64,000 bases of DNA from Cellulomonas cellasea. Lineage in GTDB: Bacteria; Actinomycetota; Actinomycetes; Actinomycetales; Cellulomonadaceae. The DNA is taken from the NCBI RefSeq assembly GCF_006538745.1, contig NZ_BJLR01000018.1, forward strand, positions 51,789 through 115,788, given 5' to 3'. Within the stretch, counting starts at the first letter, position 1. Every line of letters begins with the position of its first letter. This document shows, piece after piece, positions 16,953-27,026 of the stretch. Below the pieces are notes generated by a model. It was not told the DNA's origin. It was given only the letters and a program-made list of their open reading frames with translations, and made no database searches. The position numbers and the translations under genes were made by a program.

Positions 16953-17980
16953 TGCCAGGGAACTCGCAGCGCCGGGGCGCCACACGCAAGCCGGGATCGA
17001 AGAAGGGCGCGAGCATCGGCTCGGGGGGCAAGGGTCGCCAGTCGCTCGAGGGCCGCGGGCCGACCCCGAAGGCCGAGGACCGTCCGTACCACCCCGCGGG
17101 CAAGAAGAAGATCGCTGCCGAGCGCCGTGCGGCCACGGGGACCGACCGCGGGCCGTCGGCGGGCGCGCGCGTGGCCGGTGGCGGGGCGCGTGCCTCGCGC
17201 AGCGCGGGCGGCACCAAGGGCGGGCGCGGGGTCTCCGCGACCCACGAGATCGTCAACGGCCGCAACTCGGTCGTCGAGGCCATCCGCGCCGGCATCCCGG
17301 TCTCGACCGTGTACATCGCGGCCCGGCTCGAGGCCGACGACCGCACGCGGGAGATCCTGCGCGCCGTCACCGAGCGCGGCTACCCGCTGCTCGAGGTCAC
17401 CAAGCCCGAGCTGGACCGCCTGACCGACGGCTCGGTCCACCAGGGCGTCGCGATCCAGGTGCCGCCGTACGCGTACGGCGAGCCCGACGACCTGCTCGAC
17501 GTCGCCGAGGCGTCCGGCAGGCCGCCGCTCATCGTCGCGCTCGACGGCATCACCGACCCGCGCAACCTCGGGGCCGTGCTCCGCTCGGCCGGGGCGTTCG
17601 GCGTGCACGGCGTGCTCGTGCCCGAGCGCCGCGCGGCCGGGGTCACCGCCTCGGCGTGGAAGGTCTCGGCCGGTGCCGCGGCGCGCGTGCCGGTCGCCCG
17701 CGCCACGAACCTCGTGCGCACGCTCGAGCAGTACCGCAGCGCCGGGTGCTTCGTCGTGGGGCTCGACGGCGGCGGGGACACCCCGGTCGGCGACCTGCCC
17801 TACGCGAACGACCCGCTCGTCATCGTCGTCGGCTCCGAGGGCAAGGGCCTCTCGCGGCTCGTGCGCGAGCACTGCGACGCGATCGCGTCCATCCCGATCG
17901 GCTCCGCGGTCGAGTCGCTCAACGCCGGTGTCGCCGCGGGCATCGCGCTGTACGAGGTCGCGCGGCAGCGCGGGGCCTGA
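16952..17980 (+). CDS. rlmB: 23S rRNA (guanosine-2'-O-)-methyltransferase RlmB
   Basis: A 342-residue SpoU/TrmH-family methyltransferase of the trefoil-knot (SPOUT) class, which methylates a ribose in 23S rRNA with S-adenosylmethionine. Residues 1-95 are a Lys/Arg/Gly-rich, probably disordered RNA-binding extension common in actinobacterial homologues. About 97-170 is the SpoU substrate-binding domain (NSVVEAIRAG). The catalytic domain shows motif 1 DGITDPRNLGAVLRSAGAFG, motif 2 IVVGSEGKGLSRL and motif 3 IPIGSAVESLNAGVAAGIALYE. It is coupled to cysS. Confidence 0.95.
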   Translation: MPGNSQRRGATRKPGSKKGASIGSGGKGRQSLEGRGPTPKAEDRPYHPAGKKKIAAERRAATGTDRGPSAGARVAGGGARASRSAGGTKGGRGVSATHEIVNGRNSVVEAIRAGIPVSTVYIAARLEADDRTREILRAVTERGYPLLEVTKPELDRLTDGSVHQGVAIQVPPYAYGEPDDLLDVAEASGRPPLIVALDGITDPRNLGAVLRSAGAFGVHGVLVPERRAAGVTASAWKVSAGAAARVPVARATNLVRTLEQYRSAGCFVVGLDGGGDTPVGDLPYANDPLVIVVGSEGKGLSRLVREHCDAIASIPIGSAVESLNAGVAAGIALYEVARQRGA

Positions 17981-18042
17981 CGCCGGGAGGTCGCGGGGCG
18001 CGGCGGCGGCGGAATGCCGTCGTGGTGCGTGCGCGGTGCTGG

Positions 18043-18057
18043 CATCCTGGGCGCGTG
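18043..18057 (+). promoter_or_regulatory. Leaderless promoter of the first GNAT gene
   Basis: CATCCT at 18043-18048 lies 6 nt before GTG 18055 and no Shine-Dalgarno sequence is present. Confidence 0.5.
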
Positions 18058-18588
18058 CTCCCCGATGAACGCGTCGAGACCGTCCGCCTGCGTCCGCTCG
18101 CGCCCGCCGACGAGGCCGAGGCGACCGCCGCGCACCTCGAGCTCGCGGCCGAGGGCTTCACGTTCCTGTTCGGCTTCGAGCCGGGGCAGGACTGGGGCGA
18201 GTACCTCGCGGCGGCCGCGCGTGCGGGGGACGGCGCGGACCTGCCCGACGGCCACGTGCCGGCGACGTTCCGGGTCATCGAGGTCGGCGGGCGGTTCGTC
18301 GGCCGGGTGTCGGTCCGTCACCGCCTGACCCCGGCGCTCGCCGTCGACGGCGGGCACATCGGTTACGCCGTGCGCGCTCCGTACCGGGGCCGGGGGTACG
18401 CGACCGCGGCCCTGCGGCGGGCGCTCGGCGTGGCGCGGGACGTCGGCGTCGACGTGGCGCTCGTGACGTGCGACGACGGGAACGTGGCGTCCGCCCGGGT
18501 GATCGAGCGCTGCGGCGGCGTGCTCGTCGACGTCGTGGACACCGAGCACGGGCCGGTGCGGCGGTACCACGTGGGCACGGGGCACTGA
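18055..18588 (+). CDS. GNAT-family N-acetyltransferase
   Basis: A 177-residue acetyltransferase of the GNAT fold; acceptor unknown. The acetyl-CoA pyrophosphate-binding motif A reads YRGRGYATAALR (about 104-115). Motif B follows as VALVTCDDGNVASARVIERCGG, and motif D strands are present. The N-terminal part (LRPLAPADEAEATAAHLEL) resembles the RimJ/RimL-type subgroup. GTG at 18055 is chosen because of a -10 six bases upstream and alignment of the first strand VRLRPL. It is 66 bases past rlmB but seems to have its own promoter. A second, unrelated-looking GNAT gene follows. Confidence 0.88.
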   Translation: MLPDERVETVRLRPLAPADEAEATAAHLELAAEGFTFLFGFEPGQDWGEYLAAAARAGDGADLPDGHVPATFRVIEVGGRFVGRVSVRHRLTPALAVDGGHIGYAVRAPYRGRGYATAALRRALGVARDVGVDVALVTCDDGNVASARVIERCGGVLVDVVDTEHGPVRRYHVGTGH

Positions 18589-18649
18589 GGGCGCCCCTGC
18601 CCGACGGGTCAGCACGCCGGTGGTGGCCGCAGGCAACGGTCGGCCGTGT

Positions 18650-18665
18650 CACGATGGGACCGATG
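18650..18665 (+). promoter_or_regulatory. Leaderless promoter of the second GNAT gene
   Basis: CACGAT at 18650-18655 is 7 nt before ATG 18663; no Shine-Dalgarno sequence is visible. Confidence 0.5.
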
Positions 18666-19235
18666 ACTACCGAGCTGCGTCGCTGGGACCTCCGCGACGC
18701 CCCCGCGCTGCAGGCCGCCCTCGCCGCGAGCGCGGACCTCGCCGTCCAGCTCGGGGGCGGCACCGACCCGCGTGACCTCGAGGCGTGCGAGCGGCTCATC
18801 GCGGCGCAGCTCGACTCCTGGGGCCCGGCGCACTACGCGTTCGCGATCAGCGTCGACGGGACCGCGGTCGGCGCCGTGAGCCTGAGCCACGTCGAGCACG
18901 TGCACGACTCGGCGTGGGTGTCCTACTGGCTCGCGGCCGACCACCGGGGACGCGGGCTCGCGACGCAGGCGGTCGCGACCGTCGCCGCGTGGGCGTTCGA
19001 CAGCCTCGGGCTGTTCCGGCTCGAGCTCGGGCACCGGGTCAACAACCCGGCGTCGTGCCACGTCGCCGCGCGCGCCGGGTTCGTCGTCGAGGGCACCGAG
19101 CGCCGCAAGCTCCGGTACGGCACCGAGCGCTTCGACGTCGAGACCCACGCGCGCCTGCGGACCGACCCGGCGCCGACGTCGACCGTCTGGCCGATCGTGG
19201 GCCTCGACCGCGTCGACGCCCTCGGCACGCGCTGA
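18663..19235 (+). CDS. GNAT-family N-acetyltransferase (RimJ/RimL-like)
   Basis: A 190-residue acetyltransferase. Motif A reads HRGRGLATQAV with following helix, and the motif B region VNNPASCHVAARAGFVVEG is typical of RimL/RimJ-type enzymes that modify protein N-termini or small amines. The strand WVSYWLAADHRG is the usual entry to motif A. The C-terminal 25 residues extend past the fold. It begins with a leaderless-type promoter. The acceptor cannot be inferred. It converges on the DUF4032 gene with 25 bases between them; no terminator hairpin is obvious in that gap. Confidence 0.88.
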   Translation: MTTELRRWDLRDAPALQAALAASADLAVQLGGGTDPRDLEACERLIAAQLDSWGPAHYAFAISVDGTAVGAVSLSHVEHVHDSAWVSYWLAADHRGRGLATQAVATVAAWAFDSLGLFRLELGHRVNNPASCHVAARAGFVVEGTERRKLRYGTERFDVETHARLRTDPAPTSTVWPIVGLDRVDALGTR

Positions 19236-19260
19236 CGCACCGCCTCCGGCCCCGCTCGGG

Positions 19261-20541
19261 TCAGTCCCGCCGCGGCGCCGGGACCACGTCGGCGTCCTCG
19301 TGCAGGTCGGCGGCGCTGACCCCGAGGATCGCCTGCTCGTCGGGCCGGTAGGGGAGGATGTCGCGCACGTAGCTCTGCGCGGCCTCCGTCATCGGGACGT
19401 CGCGCCCCTGCTGCTGCGAGAGGTACCAGCGGTGGTCGAGCAGCTCGTGGAACACCTGCGCCGGCTCGAGCTTGAGCCGCAGCTCACGCGGCACGGCCCG
19501 GACCGCCGGCTCGAAGATCCCGGTGAGCCAGTCGTGCGCGACGAAGGACTCGTCCTCGTTCTGCCGGTCGGTCGCCGCGCGGAACGCGTCGAGGTCGTTG
19601 AGCAGGCGCCGGGCCTGGTTCTCCTGGACGTCGAGCCCCGTGAGCCGCATGAGGCGGCGCGAGTGGTGGCCGGCGTCGACGACCTTGGGCTGGATGCTCA
19701 CGGTCGTGCCGTCGACGTCCGTCGTGATGTCGAGCTCGCCGACGTCGAACCCGAGGTCGTTGAGCCGCTGGATGCGTGCCTGGAAGCGCCAGCGCTCGCC
19801 GAGCGTGAACGACTCCGCGTCGGTCAGCGCCGTCCACAGCTCGGAGTACCGCTCGACGAGCATCGCGCCGATCGCGACCGCGTCGACCTCCTCCTCGAGG
19901 AAGTCCCCGGCCTGGAGGTCCATGAGCTCGCCGATGATGTTGACCCGCGCGACCTCGAGGTCGTACGCGCGCTGGCCGTCGGTGAGCCGGTCGTGCAGGT
20001 CGCCCGTCTCGGCGTCGACGAGGTAGGCCGCGAACGTCTCGGCGTCGCGCCGGAACAGCGTGTTCGAGAGCGAGACGTCGCCCCAGTAGAAGCCGATGAG
20101 GTGCAGGCGCACCATGAGCACCGCGAGGGCGTCGATGAGCCGGGTCGCCGTGTCGGGGCGCAGCGACTGGCTGAACAGCGCGCGGTACGGCAGCGAGAAC
20201 GACAGGTGCTCGGTGATGAGCACGGCCTCGAGCGGCTCGCCGTCGGGCGCGGTGCGGCCCGTGATGACCCCGATCGGGTCCACGCTCGGCACGTCGATCC
20301 GGCTGAGCTGGCGCAGGAGCTCGTACTCGCGGTACGCGACGGTCTCGCCGATCTCCTTGACCGCGATGACCCGCCCGGACAGGCGCGCGAACCGGACGAT
20401 GTGCCGCGAGATGCCGCGGGGGAGGGCGGCGAGCGTCTCGGCCGGCCAGTCCTCGAGCGGGACGTGCCACGGGAGGTCGAGGAGCGCCGGGTCGGGCGCC
20501 GCGGTCGTGATCTGCAGGCGCGCAGGCGGGCGTTGGCTCAT
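19261..20541 (-). CDS. DUF4032 protein with kinase-like domain
   Basis: A 426-residue cytoplasmic protein. Residues about 50-220 look like a lipopolysaccharide-kinase/WaaP-like fold: VIAVKEIGE with a possible ATP lysine, LLRQL, then LIGFYWGDVSLSNTLFRR resembling a catalytic loop, and AYLVDAETGDL in the place of the metal-binding Asp. The second half is the DUF4032 region found mostly in actinobacteria. Activity and substrate are unknown; I do not see a standard HRD. No signal peptide or membrane helix. A -10 GAGGAT on the minus strand (20548-20553) six bases from the ATG suggests a leaderless transcript. Confidence 0.82.
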   Translation of the reverse strand: MSQRPPARLQITTAAPDPALLDLPWHVPLEDWPAETLAALPRGISRHIVRFARLSGRVIAVKEIGETVAYREYELLRQLSRIDVPSVDPIGVITGRTAPDGEPLEAVLITEHLSFSLPYRALFSQSLRPDTATRLIDALAVLMVRLHLIGFYWGDVSLSNTLFRRDAETFAAYLVDAETGDLHDRLTDGQRAYDLEVARVNIIGELMDLQAGDFLEEEVDAVAIGAMLVERYSELWTALTDAESFTLGERWRFQARIQRLNDLGFDVGELDITTDVDGTTVSIQPKVVDAGHHSRRLMRLTGLDVQENQARRLLNDLDAFRAATDRQNEDESFVAHDWLTGIFEPAVRAVPRELRLKLEPAQVFHELLDHRWYLSQQQGRDVPMTEAAQSYVRDILPYRPDEQAILGVSAADLHEDADVVPAPRRD

Positions 20542-20553
20542 GCCCCGATCCTC
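20542..20553 (-). promoter_or_regulatory. Leaderless promoter of the DUF4032 gene
   Basis: GAGGAT (complement of 20548-20553) is 6 nt upstream of ATG 20541; no ribosome site is visible. Confidence 0.45.
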
Positions 20554-20637
20554 TCACCACGGTCGGACGCGGGGAGGTGCGAGCACCGACAGCGCGCACA
20601 GCCCCCACCCGGACGACACCGACAAGCCCCCGGAACG

Positions 20638-20677
20638 CCGTGAGGGCGGACCGGCAGGTGCCGGTCCGCCCTCACGG
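20638..20677 (-). terminator. Terminator of the multi-sugar ABC ATPase gene
   Basis: A perfect 17-bp stem (20638-20654 with 20661-20677) with a 6-nt loop lies 17 bases past the stop of the minus-strand ATPase gene. No T-run follows. It also insulates the DUF4032 gene from readthrough. Confidence 0.8.
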
Positions 20678-20693
20678 GTGTGTCAGGTGCAGG

Positions 20694-21824
<1,131 letters not shown>

Positions 21825-22072
21825 GGTGTGTTCCCTTCACCGGCAGGTACGTGCCGGACGATCCGTAGTGAAGAGTGTCAGAAGTGTCGCCGCTGACACA
21901 GACCGGGAGCAGTCGTCGCCGTACTGATCCGGTGCGCACCTGCTCGCGCCTGCTGGAGGAAGCTCGCGGGTGCGCACACGGTCGGCGTCGTCGCCCTCGG
22001 TCCGCGGCCCATCCTGCCACACGACGTGCTGCGGCAGGTGGGCGGGTCGTCGGCGGACTGCGCGGCCGGCCC
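21825..22072 (-). promoter_or_regulatory. Upstream region of the sugar ATPase gene with inverted repeat
   Basis: TGTCAG (21876-21881) and CTGACA (21893-21898) form an inverted repeat with an 11-bp spacer, about 52 bases upstream of the ATG. The gene has a long leader with AAGGGAA near the start. The repeat is a candidate operator for a sugar-responsive repressor; promoter hexamers are not certain. No gene is visible in this 248-base gap. Confidence 0.4.
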
Positions 22073-23668
22073 TCAGCCCAGGACCGTCCAGCGGTCGGCG
22101 GCGGATGACCACGCGACCGCACGGCCCCCGAGGGGCTGCACGCCCTCGACCTCGAACGGCAGGGTGCCGTCCCAGGTGGGCCGTCCGTCCCGGAGCGCGT
22201 ACGCCTGGACGCCGGTCTCCTCGCCGCGGCGGCCGACGACGACGAGCGAGCGGCCGTCGGTGAGCAGCGTCGGGCTCGTGACCGGGTCCTCGCCGGGCAC
22301 CGGCGGCGGGGGGTCCGTGCGCCAGCGGGTCGACCCGTCGTCGAGCTCGACGGCCCGCAGCGAGCGGTCGAACCCGACGACGTACGCGGCGCCGCCGAGG
22401 ACCACGACGTCGGACACGAGCAGGTCCTCGACGACCCAGCGCTCGGTGCCGGTCGCCGCGTCCCAGCCGAGCAGGCCGCCGGCCGCGTCCGGCGCCCCGG
22501 TCAGGAGCAGCACGTCGGGCTCGGAGCCGTCGTCGACCGTGGGCGTCAGGAGCCGTCCCTCGGGCAGGGGGGTCGCGGTGCCGTCGGGGGCGAGCACCGC
22601 GAGCGCCTCGCCGCCCGCCGCACCGAAGTCCTGGCGCACGACCCGGTCGCCGCGTGCGGGCAGGATGGCCGTGCCCATCTCCAGGGCGCTCGCGGGGACC
22701 GTGCCGAGGAGCGTGCCGTCCGCGGCGAACCGTGCGGCGGCGGTCCCGAGGACGACGAGCACCGTGTCGCCCACGGGCTCGAGGTACGGGGGCTCGCCCG
22801 ACTCGGCCCACTCCCGCTCGCCCGTCCCCGACGGCAGCTCCTGCTCCCACCGGACCTCGCCCGTGCGGACGTCGTGGGCGCTCACCTCGGCGCTGCCGTC
22901 CCTCGACGAGCTCGCGGTCAGGACGGTGCCGTCGGCGACCCGCATGCCGGTGCTCGGCGTCGCGGGCGTGCGGCGGACGACCTCCCCGGTGGCGACGTCG
23001 AGCACGACGAGCTCGGCCTCCTGCGCCACGGGCGCCGGGAGGGAGGTGTCGCCGCCGTAGGTCTCCGGCCGCACCGAGGCGCGCGCGTACCGGTCGCCGA
23101 CGAGGCAGACCAGCAAGGGCTCGTCCCCGGTCGTCGCGTCGCACGGGACCGCCTGGAAGTTCTCCGCGGCGTCGACCAGCAGCGGCTCGGGCTCGGTCAG
23201 CGGCGTCCGCCACGCGACGTCGCCGGTGAGCGGGTCGAGCGCGACGGCGCTCTGGGCGCCCGAGTCCTCGAAGCGGGCGCCCACGGCCAGGTCGTCGACC
23301 TCGGCGCCGGCGTACATCATCAGCACGTCGCCCAGCTCGGGCTCCCAGCGCGCCTCGAGGCCGTCGCCGAGCGCGGGGACGACGCCGGGGACCTGCGCCC
23401 AGCGAGCCACCTCGGCGCGCTCGCGGGCGTCGAGCACCGCCTGGGTCCCGGCGAGGGCGGCGGCGAGGACGACGGCGGCGGCCACGACCGTCCGCGTCCG
23501 GACACGTCGGGGCGGCGTGCCGGGCGGCTCGGTCGCGCCCGCCCCGGGCTCGGCCGCGGGTCCGTCGGTGCCGGGCGGGACCCCAGGGGCGCCCGGGCCG
23601 CCCGGGCCGGCGGGTCCGGGCGTGTCGACGTCGACGAGCTCGACCTCGACCTTCGGGTCCCGGTTCAC
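22073..23668 (-). CDS. Membrane-anchored PQQ-like beta-propeller protein 1
   Basis: A 531-residue protein of unknown function. It has a cytoplasmic Pro/Gly-rich N-terminus of about 55 residues and one membrane helix (VVAAAVVLAAALAGTQAVL). The rest is a large extracytoplasmic domain of repeated strands with the PQQ/quinoprotein-like pattern (VALDPLTGDVAWRTPL, VVLDVATGEVVRRTP, LLGWDAATGTERWVVE, AVELDDGSTRWR). No PQQ-binding residues or enzyme motif are evident, so a binding or scaffold role is as likely as catalysis. It is the first downstream member of three tandem paralogues and shares TQ-VLDARER after the helix and LGDGLEARW. Confidence 0.85.
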   Translation of the reverse strand: MNRDPKVEVELVDVDTPGPAGPGGPGAPGVPPGTDGPAAEPGAGATEPPGTPPRRVRTRTVVAAAVVLAAALAGTQAVLDARERAEVARWAQVPGVVPALGDGLEARWEPELGDVLMMYAGAEVDDLAVGARFEDSGAQSAVALDPLTGDVAWRTPLTEPEPLLVDAAENFQAVPCDATTGDEPLLVCLVGDRYARASVRPETYGGDTSLPAPVAQEAELVVLDVATGEVVRRTPATPSTGMRVADGTVLTASSSRDGSAEVSAHDVRTGEVRWEQELPSGTGEREWAESGEPPYLEPVGDTVLVVLGTAAARFAADGTLLGTVPASALEMGTAILPARGDRVVRQDFGAAGGEALAVLAPDGTATPLPEGRLLTPTVDDGSEPDVLLLTGAPDAAGGLLGWDAATGTERWVVEDLLVSDVVVLGGAAYVVGFDRSLRAVELDDGSTRWRTDPPPPVPGEDPVTSPTLLTDGRSLVVVGRRGEETGVQAYALRDGRPTWDGTLPFEVEGVQPLGGRAVAWSSAADRWTVLG

Positions 23669-23742
23669 GGCCCGCCCCCGTCCTCGACGGCCGCTCCCGT
23701 GCCCCCGGCGGCGCTGTCGGTCCAGGTTCTCACCTCGCGCCC

Positions 23743-25329
23743 CTACCCGAAGGCCTGCACGACGCGGCCGTCGTCCCCGCCGCGGCCCATCAGCACGCGC
23801 CCGGCGGGGCCGAGGTAGTCGACCCCGTCGGGCAGCGGCTGCGACCAGAGCCGGCGCCCGTCGGCGAGCGCGTGCGCGGTGACCGTCGGGCCCTGCCCGG
23901 GTCCTCCCGTGTCCTGGTCGTGCAGCAGGAGGACCGCCCGGCCGTCCGTCGCGATCTCAGGGGAGTAGCCGCCCGGCCAGCGCTCGTCGGGCCCCAGCTC
24001 CGCGCGCCACAGCTCGGTGCCGTCCGCGAGGTCGAGCGCGACGAGCCCGCCCTGCCGGGTCGACAGGTAGAGGTTGCCGCCCAGCACGAGGGCGACGTCG
24101 CCGCTCGTGGACGCGAGCTCCCACCGGACCTCGCGCGCGCGGACGTCGTACGCGACGATCCCGTCGGACCCCGACAGGAGCAGGAGGTCCGGCTCGGAGC
24201 CGTCGTCGACGGGCAGCCGGACGGGCTCGGTGACGGGCAGGTCGACCCAGGCGCCGTCGGCGTCGAGCAGGTGCGCCCGGCCCGATCCCGATTCGCGCGG
24301 GTAGACCTGCAGCACGGCGTGGCGCTCGCGCGCGACGTGCACGTAGGCGAAGTCCTGCTCGCCGGCGTCCAGGGGGCTCGTGGACACGAGGCTCCCGTCC
24401 GCCGCGAGGCGCACGACGGAGGCGCCGCCCTGCACGACGACGGTCTCGCCCAGGCGCCCGAGCATCGGCGTCGACTCGCGGGGGTCGCCGTGCCGGGGCT
24501 CCCGCGCCGTGCCCGGCGGCGTCGTGTGCGACCAGACGTCGGCGCCGGTGCGTAGGTCGCGCGCGGCGACGGTCATGCTGCGGTCCGGTCCCGCGTGCGC
24601 CGTCACGACGAGGTCGCCGACGAGCGTGAGCGTCGCGAGCGGCGCCACCGCGACGCGGAGCACCTCCTCGTGCGTGCGCGCGTCGAGGACGACGAGCTCC
24701 GCGGCGGTGGGCACCGGAGGGCGGTCGCCCTCGACGACGTCGGGATCCTCGTCGGGCTGCGCCGCGACGTGCTGCTGGGGGACGACGCACGCGAGCAGGT
24801 GGCGCCCCGCGGGCGTCGACTCGCAGTGGATCCACCACTCGGTGCCCTCGGCCGCGAGGACCGGGTCGGGCTCGGCGAGCTCGACCGACCACAGGACCTC
24901 GCCGGTCGTGGCGTCGAACGCACCGGCACGCGGCACGCCGTCGGCGTCGAACGTCGCCCCGAGCGCGAGGCCGTCGCTCCGCCCGCGGGGGCCGTTCCAG
25001 GTGGTCACGGCCCACTCGCCGGCCGTGGCCGCGCCGTCCGCGGGCCACAGCGGCTCGAGCCCGTCGCCGACCGGCAGCAGGACGCCGGGGAGGTCGGCGA
25101 CGCGCGCGTACGCCGCACGCTCGCGCGCGTCGAGCACCGCCTGGGTCACGAGCAGGCCGGCGGCGACCGCGGCGGCCCCGGCGACGAGCAGGCGTCCGCG
25201 GCGGCGGTCACGGGTGCGGTCCGGCGAGGGGTCCGTGGACGCAACGGGTGCGTGGGCGCCGGTCGGGGCGCCGGATGGGGACCCGGGCGCCGCCACGAGC
25301 TCGACCTCGACCATCGGGTCCCGCGCCAC
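23743..25329 (-). CDS. Membrane-anchored PQQ-like beta-propeller protein 2
   Basis: A 528-residue paralogue of its two neighbours, with the same plan. The N-terminus begins MARDPMVEVELV, close to MNRDPKVEVELV in the first. A short Pro-rich linker and a membrane helix come next, then TQAVLDARER, VGDGLEPLW and propeller strands such as VLDARTHEEVLR, AYDVRAREVRWELAS and ALDLADGTELWRAEL. Two cysteines in the conserved loop (WIHCESTPAGRHLLACV) may form a disulfide outside the cell; the other copies have matching cysteines. Function unknown. The 74-base gap to the first copy holds no clear promoter, so the three may form an operon. Confidence 0.85.
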   Translation of the reverse strand: MARDPMVEVELVAAPGSPSGAPTGAHAPVASTDPSPDRTRDRRRGRLLVAGAAAVAAGLLVTQAVLDARERAAYARVADLPGVLLPVGDGLEPLWPADGAATAGEWAVTTWNGPRGRSDGLALGATFDADGVPRAGAFDATTGEVLWSVELAEPDPVLAAEGTEWWIHCESTPAGRHLLACVVPQQHVAAQPDEDPDVVEGDRPPVPTAAELVVLDARTHEEVLRVAVAPLATLTLVGDLVVTAHAGPDRSMTVAARDLRTGADVWSHTTPPGTAREPRHGDPRESTPMLGRLGETVVVQGGASVVRLAADGSLVSTSPLDAGEQDFAYVHVARERHAVLQVYPRESGSGRAHLLDADGAWVDLPVTEPVRLPVDDGSEPDLLLLSGSDGIVAYDVRAREVRWELASTSGDVALVLGGNLYLSTRQGGLVALDLADGTELWRAELGPDERWPGGYSPEIATDGRAVLLLHDQDTGGPGQGPTVTAHALADGRRLWSQPLPDGVDYLGPAGRVLMGRGGDDGRVVQAFG

Positions 25330-25469
25330 GGTGCCCCCTCGTCCGCGGGCGCCCGCCCGTGCGCCGGCGCCCCTCGCGCCAGGTTCTCACCCGGGCCGCC
25401 CCCGCGGGCGCGGTTCCGTGCAGGCGACGCGCGGGTCGCGTGCGCGCGGCGTGTGCGTCGCCCCCGGGC

Positions 25470-26939
25470 TCAGCCCAGCGCGAGCACGCGGTCGGATCCG
25501 AAGTCGGGGATCCCGAACAGCAGCCGCCCGCTCGAGGTCAGCACCTCGACGTCGGGGAGCGCCCCGGTGAACACCCGGCTGCCGTCGGCCAAGGCGAACC
25601 CGCTGAGCCGGCGGCTGCCGTCCGCGGTGAGCTCGAGCACGAGGACCATCCGCCCGTCGGTCCAGACGCTGCGGTCCGCGCTCGGCGTGAACGTCGCCGT
25701 CCAGCGCGTCGAGCCGGTCGCCGCGTCGAGCGCGACGATCCGCCCCGAGGCGTCGGCCCCGTACAGCGCGCCGTCGAGCAGGATCGTGTCGGTCCAGGGG
25801 ACCGCGCCGTCGCCGATCCGCTCGCTCTGCCACACCGCCGCGCCCGTGCGGGCGTCCCACGCGTGGAAGCGCTCGTCCGCGGTCAGCACGAGGCCGGGCG
25901 CGGACCCGTCGTCGACCGACGTGAACGCCGGGACGCCGGGGAGCAGCGGCCCGGGTGAGCCGTCCTCGAGCAGCAGCCGCGTCGACCCCGAGCCCTCGTA
26001 CGACACCAGCCCGACGCGGCCGCCGCGCAGCGCCTCGGGCCACGCCACGACCTCCGACCCCGTCGTCGTCGCGTGCAGCAGCCGGCCGTCGGGGGACAGC
26101 AGCCACGTGCGGCCCTGCGTCTCGGCGATCTGCAGGTGGCCGCCGGTGACCCACAGCGAGAGGAGGACGCCGAAGCTGCGGTCGACCGCGAGCGGCTCGG
26201 GGACCGAGAAGCGCCACCGCTCGGTGCCGGTCAGCGGGTCCTCGGCGGTCACCAGGAGCCGGCCCGACTCGTCGCCGCGCGCCCGCACGAGGGCCTCGCC
26301 GAGCACCGCGACGCGCGTGCTCGGCTCCGTGGGCCGGCGCGCGAGGACCTCGCCCGTCGTCGGCTCGAGGACGACGACCTCGGCCCAGCTCGGGACGCCG
26401 GGGCGCGCGTCGCCGTCGACCTCCGCGACGCCCGTGACGAGGCACACGACCGGGCCACCCGGGCGCTCCTCGTCGGCCTGGCACGCGGGTCCGGACCCCG
26501 GGTCGAGCACCGCGCCGGGCGACGACGCGCCGAGCGCCGTCGACCACGCCTGCTCGCCGGTCGGCGCCCGGACGGCGCGCACGGTCGGGACCCCGTCGTC
26601 GCCGACGAACGTGCCGACCAGGAGGTCGCCCGAGCGCACGCCGGTGCGCACGAGGTGCCCCACGACGCCGTCGGACTCCCACCGCACCTCGAGCGCGTCC
26701 CCGAGCGGGGCCAGCACGTGGGGGACCGTCGCGAGGCGCGCGAGCCGGGTGCGCTCGCGGGCGTCGAGCACGAGCTGCGTCCCGACGAGCGCCGCGCACA
26801 GCACGAGGGCGACGACGACGAGCCTGCGGCGCGCGCGGCGGCCCAGGCGCGGACGGTCCGCCTCCGGGGGCGCGGCCGGGACCGGGTCCGGGGCGTCCCC
26901 GGGGACGAGCTCGACCGCCTGCATGTCGCCACGGCCCAT
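25470..26939 (-). CDS. Membrane-anchored PQQ-like beta-propeller protein 3
   Basis: A 489-residue third paralogue. ATG at 26939 is preferred because MGRGDMQAVELV aligns with the N-termini of the other two; the frame is open further upstream. It has a membrane helix (LVVVALVLCAALVGTQLVL), then LDARERTRLARL, LGDALEVRW, and propeller strands VVVLEPTTGEVLAR, AWDARTGAAVWQSE and ALDAATGSTRWTATF. A cysteine pair lies in PACQADEERPGGPVVCLV. It is first in the likely minus-strand operon of three. otsB lies 87 bases upstream on the same strand; I see no functional link. Confidence 0.85.
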   Translation of the reverse strand: MGRGDMQAVELVPGDAPDPVPAAPPEADRPRLGRRARRRLVVVALVLCAALVGTQLVLDARERTRLARLATVPHVLAPLGDALEVRWESDGVVGHLVRTGVRSGDLLVGTFVGDDGVPTVRAVRAPTGEQAWSTALGASSPGAVLDPGSGPACQADEERPGGPVVCLVTGVAEVDGDARPGVPSWAEVVVLEPTTGEVLARRPTEPSTRVAVLGEALVRARGDESGRLLVTAEDPLTGTERWRFSVPEPLAVDRSFGVLLSLWVTGGHLQIAETQGRTWLLSPDGRLLHATTTGSEVVAWPEALRGGRVGLVSYEGSGSTRLLLEDGSPGPLLPGVPAFTSVDDGSAPGLVLTADERFHAWDARTGAAVWQSERIGDGAVPWTDTILLDGALYGADASGRIVALDAATGSTRWTATFTPSADRSVWTDGRMVLVLELTADGSRRLSGFALADGSRVFTGALPDVEVLTSSGRLLFGIPDFGSDRVLALG

Positions 26940-27026
26940 GCCCCGCAACCTACGCCGCGGCGCGCGGACCGGCTCAGCGGGCGGCGGCCGGTCCGGTGCT
27001 CCGCCGGCCGCCACCTCCGTCGCCCG

